Source: Akebia trifoliata (lineage: Eukaryota; Streptophyta; Magnoliopsida; Ranunculales; Lardizabalaceae). From it: a stretch of DNA of 64,000 nt. This document shows, in pieces, positions 60,262-64,000 of this stretch; within the stretch, counting starts at the first letter, position 1, and every line of letters starts with the position of its first letter. Position numbers and translations under genes: made by a program. The notes beneath the pieces are model-generated. The model did not search any database. It was given only the letters and a program-made list of their open reading frames with translations, and was not told where the DNA came from. The stretch lies in the NCBI GenBank assembly GCA_017979445.1, contig CM030714.1, positions 39,896,326-39,960,325 of the forward strand. The letters are read 5' to 3'.

Positions 60262-60315
60262 ATGTGGCGTTTTAAATTGTCGATTTGATTAGTTATGGTG
60301 AAGATCGTGTTTTAG
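60262..60315 (+). promoter_or_regulatory. Two upstream ORFs in the JMJ leader
   Basis: ATG 60262 opens an 8-codon frame ending TGA at 60286-60288. ATG 60295 opens a 6-codon frame ending TAG at 60313-60315. Both precede the main start and could lower translation. Confidence 0.5.
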
Positions 60316-60402
60316 GGTTTGTTTATGGTTGATTTTTCGGGGTTTGTTTTGGAGAATCGAAGGATTACCACGGAGAGATTACGAGACAGCGTTCGGTATG
60401 AG

Positions 60403-62703
<2,301 letters not shown>

Positions 62704-63045
62704 TAAACTGAAGCTGTTCTTTCGTAGAAATGACCTTGAAGATTAAACTTGACAATTTCCATCTTTTGAGTTTCATTTGAAAAGGAACTTTTGTTTTCTA
62801 AACTGTGTTTAAGGTGGTTGCAGTTTCTTCCTTTTTCATGAAAATAATTGTAGTTTCTTTCTTCATCATCAGAACAGATTTGGGCAACAGTTGGCACCAT
62901 CCTTTCACATCATTGTATCTTTCATGTACTCTAATTCTCATTACCTCAAGAAGAGAAACAAAATGTTGCACCTTATGGACTTTTGCATTAATGGAACCAA
63001 AACTATAATTAATGTTATAAAACTGATGGTATGATTCCGCCAAGG

Positions 63046-63851
63046 TATTAAATTTCGATTAGTCTGGAAATGGAAATATTTCGATGAATGTGGAAATGAA
63101 TACAAGTTTTGGAAATGATAGAAATATTGATAAAATTTTCATTAACCCTGTAGGAAACAATAAAATAGGCATTCATACACACTCTTTAAGTCATCAAAAT
63201 ACAATAAACTACCATATGGAGTGAGAAATTGAATATCAACAACATTTTGCTACACATACGCACATGTATTGAGAGGCTGATAGTGGAAATAAGAATAATA
63301 ATGTAGCATTAACCACATACAACTTAATATGTCAGACATTAAAATGAAGAAACTATTAAGTATTGCATTCATGTGTAATTATATTTCTTTTAATTTTTGA
63401 ATAAGTATGAATAAATTGCTAATGTATCCAACTAATTGAAACATGGTTGATTGTATGTGTGCTTATATAAACATACTAATACGCTTAGAATACTTTAAAA
63501 TAAGATGATATATATAACTAACTAATCATAATTCATTTATACTAATGGATGAATGTTCTATGCAATTTTTATTAGTAAATACTATGTGTAATTTACAAGT
63601 TCTTCCTAAAAGCAATTATAAGTTTTTTTCAAAAAGAAAATATTTTGGTCGAAATTTACTATTCATCGAAATATTTCCACCGAATTGCATTTTTAAACCT
63701 AAAAAATGATAATTTCAGCCAAAATTCACTATTCATCGAAATATTTCACGAAATGTAGAGTGATTTCCACCGAAAAGAAACCGTCGGTTAAATTTCGTGT
63801 TGGAACTTGTGGAAATGGAAATATTTCGTGGAAATATGTCGAAATTTAATA
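63046..63851. mobile_element. TIR element in the second JMJ intron, GGAAATATTTCG-rich
   Basis: Perfect 13-bp inverted ends TATTAAATTTCGA (63046-63058) and TCGAAATTTAATA (63839-63851). Both ends carry GGAAATGGAAATATTTCG in the same orientation, and CGAAATATTTCC also occurs inside. No coding content and no clear target duplication. Confidence 0.55.
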
Positions 63852-64000
63852 TTATGGGTTCCACTATAGTGGTCTAAAATGGCATGTGTGGGTTCAAATA
63901 TATATATGAAAAATGTCTTTGTCATTGTCCTCAAAGCCTTATCCCAAAGGGTTGTGGTCCGCTGATATATTTTTAAAGTGGAAGAAAGGAATTGATTCCA

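Overview
The window looks like nuclear DNA of a flowering plant, probably a woody dicot or a similar lineage with abundant transposons. It is AT-rich, its genes have introns with GT-AG ends, and their products belong to plant protein families. Most of the sequence is transposon-derived. I cannot name the species. No rRNA, tRNA, CRISPR or bacterial-type operon was recognised.

Four protein genes can be supported. (1) 44-1365 (+): the 3' end of a BPA1-like gene (binding partner of ACD11). (2) 11736-12365 (-): a two-exon gene for a small single-pass membrane protein whose splice phases do not match, possibly because of an A10 run. (3) 46331-50498 (+): a two-exon plant-conserved gene of unknown function whose intron holds a 1.47 kb solo LTR. 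(4) 60403-62659 (+, running off the right end): the first two exons of a JMJ706/JMJ13-type JmjC histone demethylase, with the start codon placed exactly at the end of exon 1.

Layout. 0-1.4 kb: BPA1 with a MITE in its intron. 2.5-6.4 kb: a satellite-like array of about 375 bp monomers containing a three-monomer higher-order duplication. 7-15 kb: scattered MITEs and hAT-like elements (one with a perfect 8-bp target duplication) around the small membrane-protein gene. 16.1-20.3 kb: ten foldback elements head to tail, each between (TA)n tracts, with a 562-bp tandem duplication that made a chimeric element. 20.4-25.2 kb: more foldback and TIR elements and a run of 38 G. 27.755-44.523 kb: one nested LTR-retrotransposon block. 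A minus-strand solo LTR X (target duplication ATAAA) is interrupted by solo LTR Y (CGTCT), itself interrupted by solo LTR Z (CTACC), and separately by a young 9.48 kb element with two nearly identical LTRs and no recognisable protein genes (GTAAC). 45-60 kb: gene 3 and mostly degraded intergenic DNA. 60-64 kb: the JMJ gene, whose first intron carries a 110-bp minisatellite and whose second intron carries a TIR element.

The most interesting signal is in the three related plus-strand LTR families (Y, Z and the 9.48 kb element). Each carries a hairpin with the same loop (CCTAACACCTT) but different, compensated stems. Each also carries a second hairpin directly before an internal copy of the primer-binding-site sequence TGGCGACTCC. 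This suggests conserved structured RNA in the transcribed part of the LTR.
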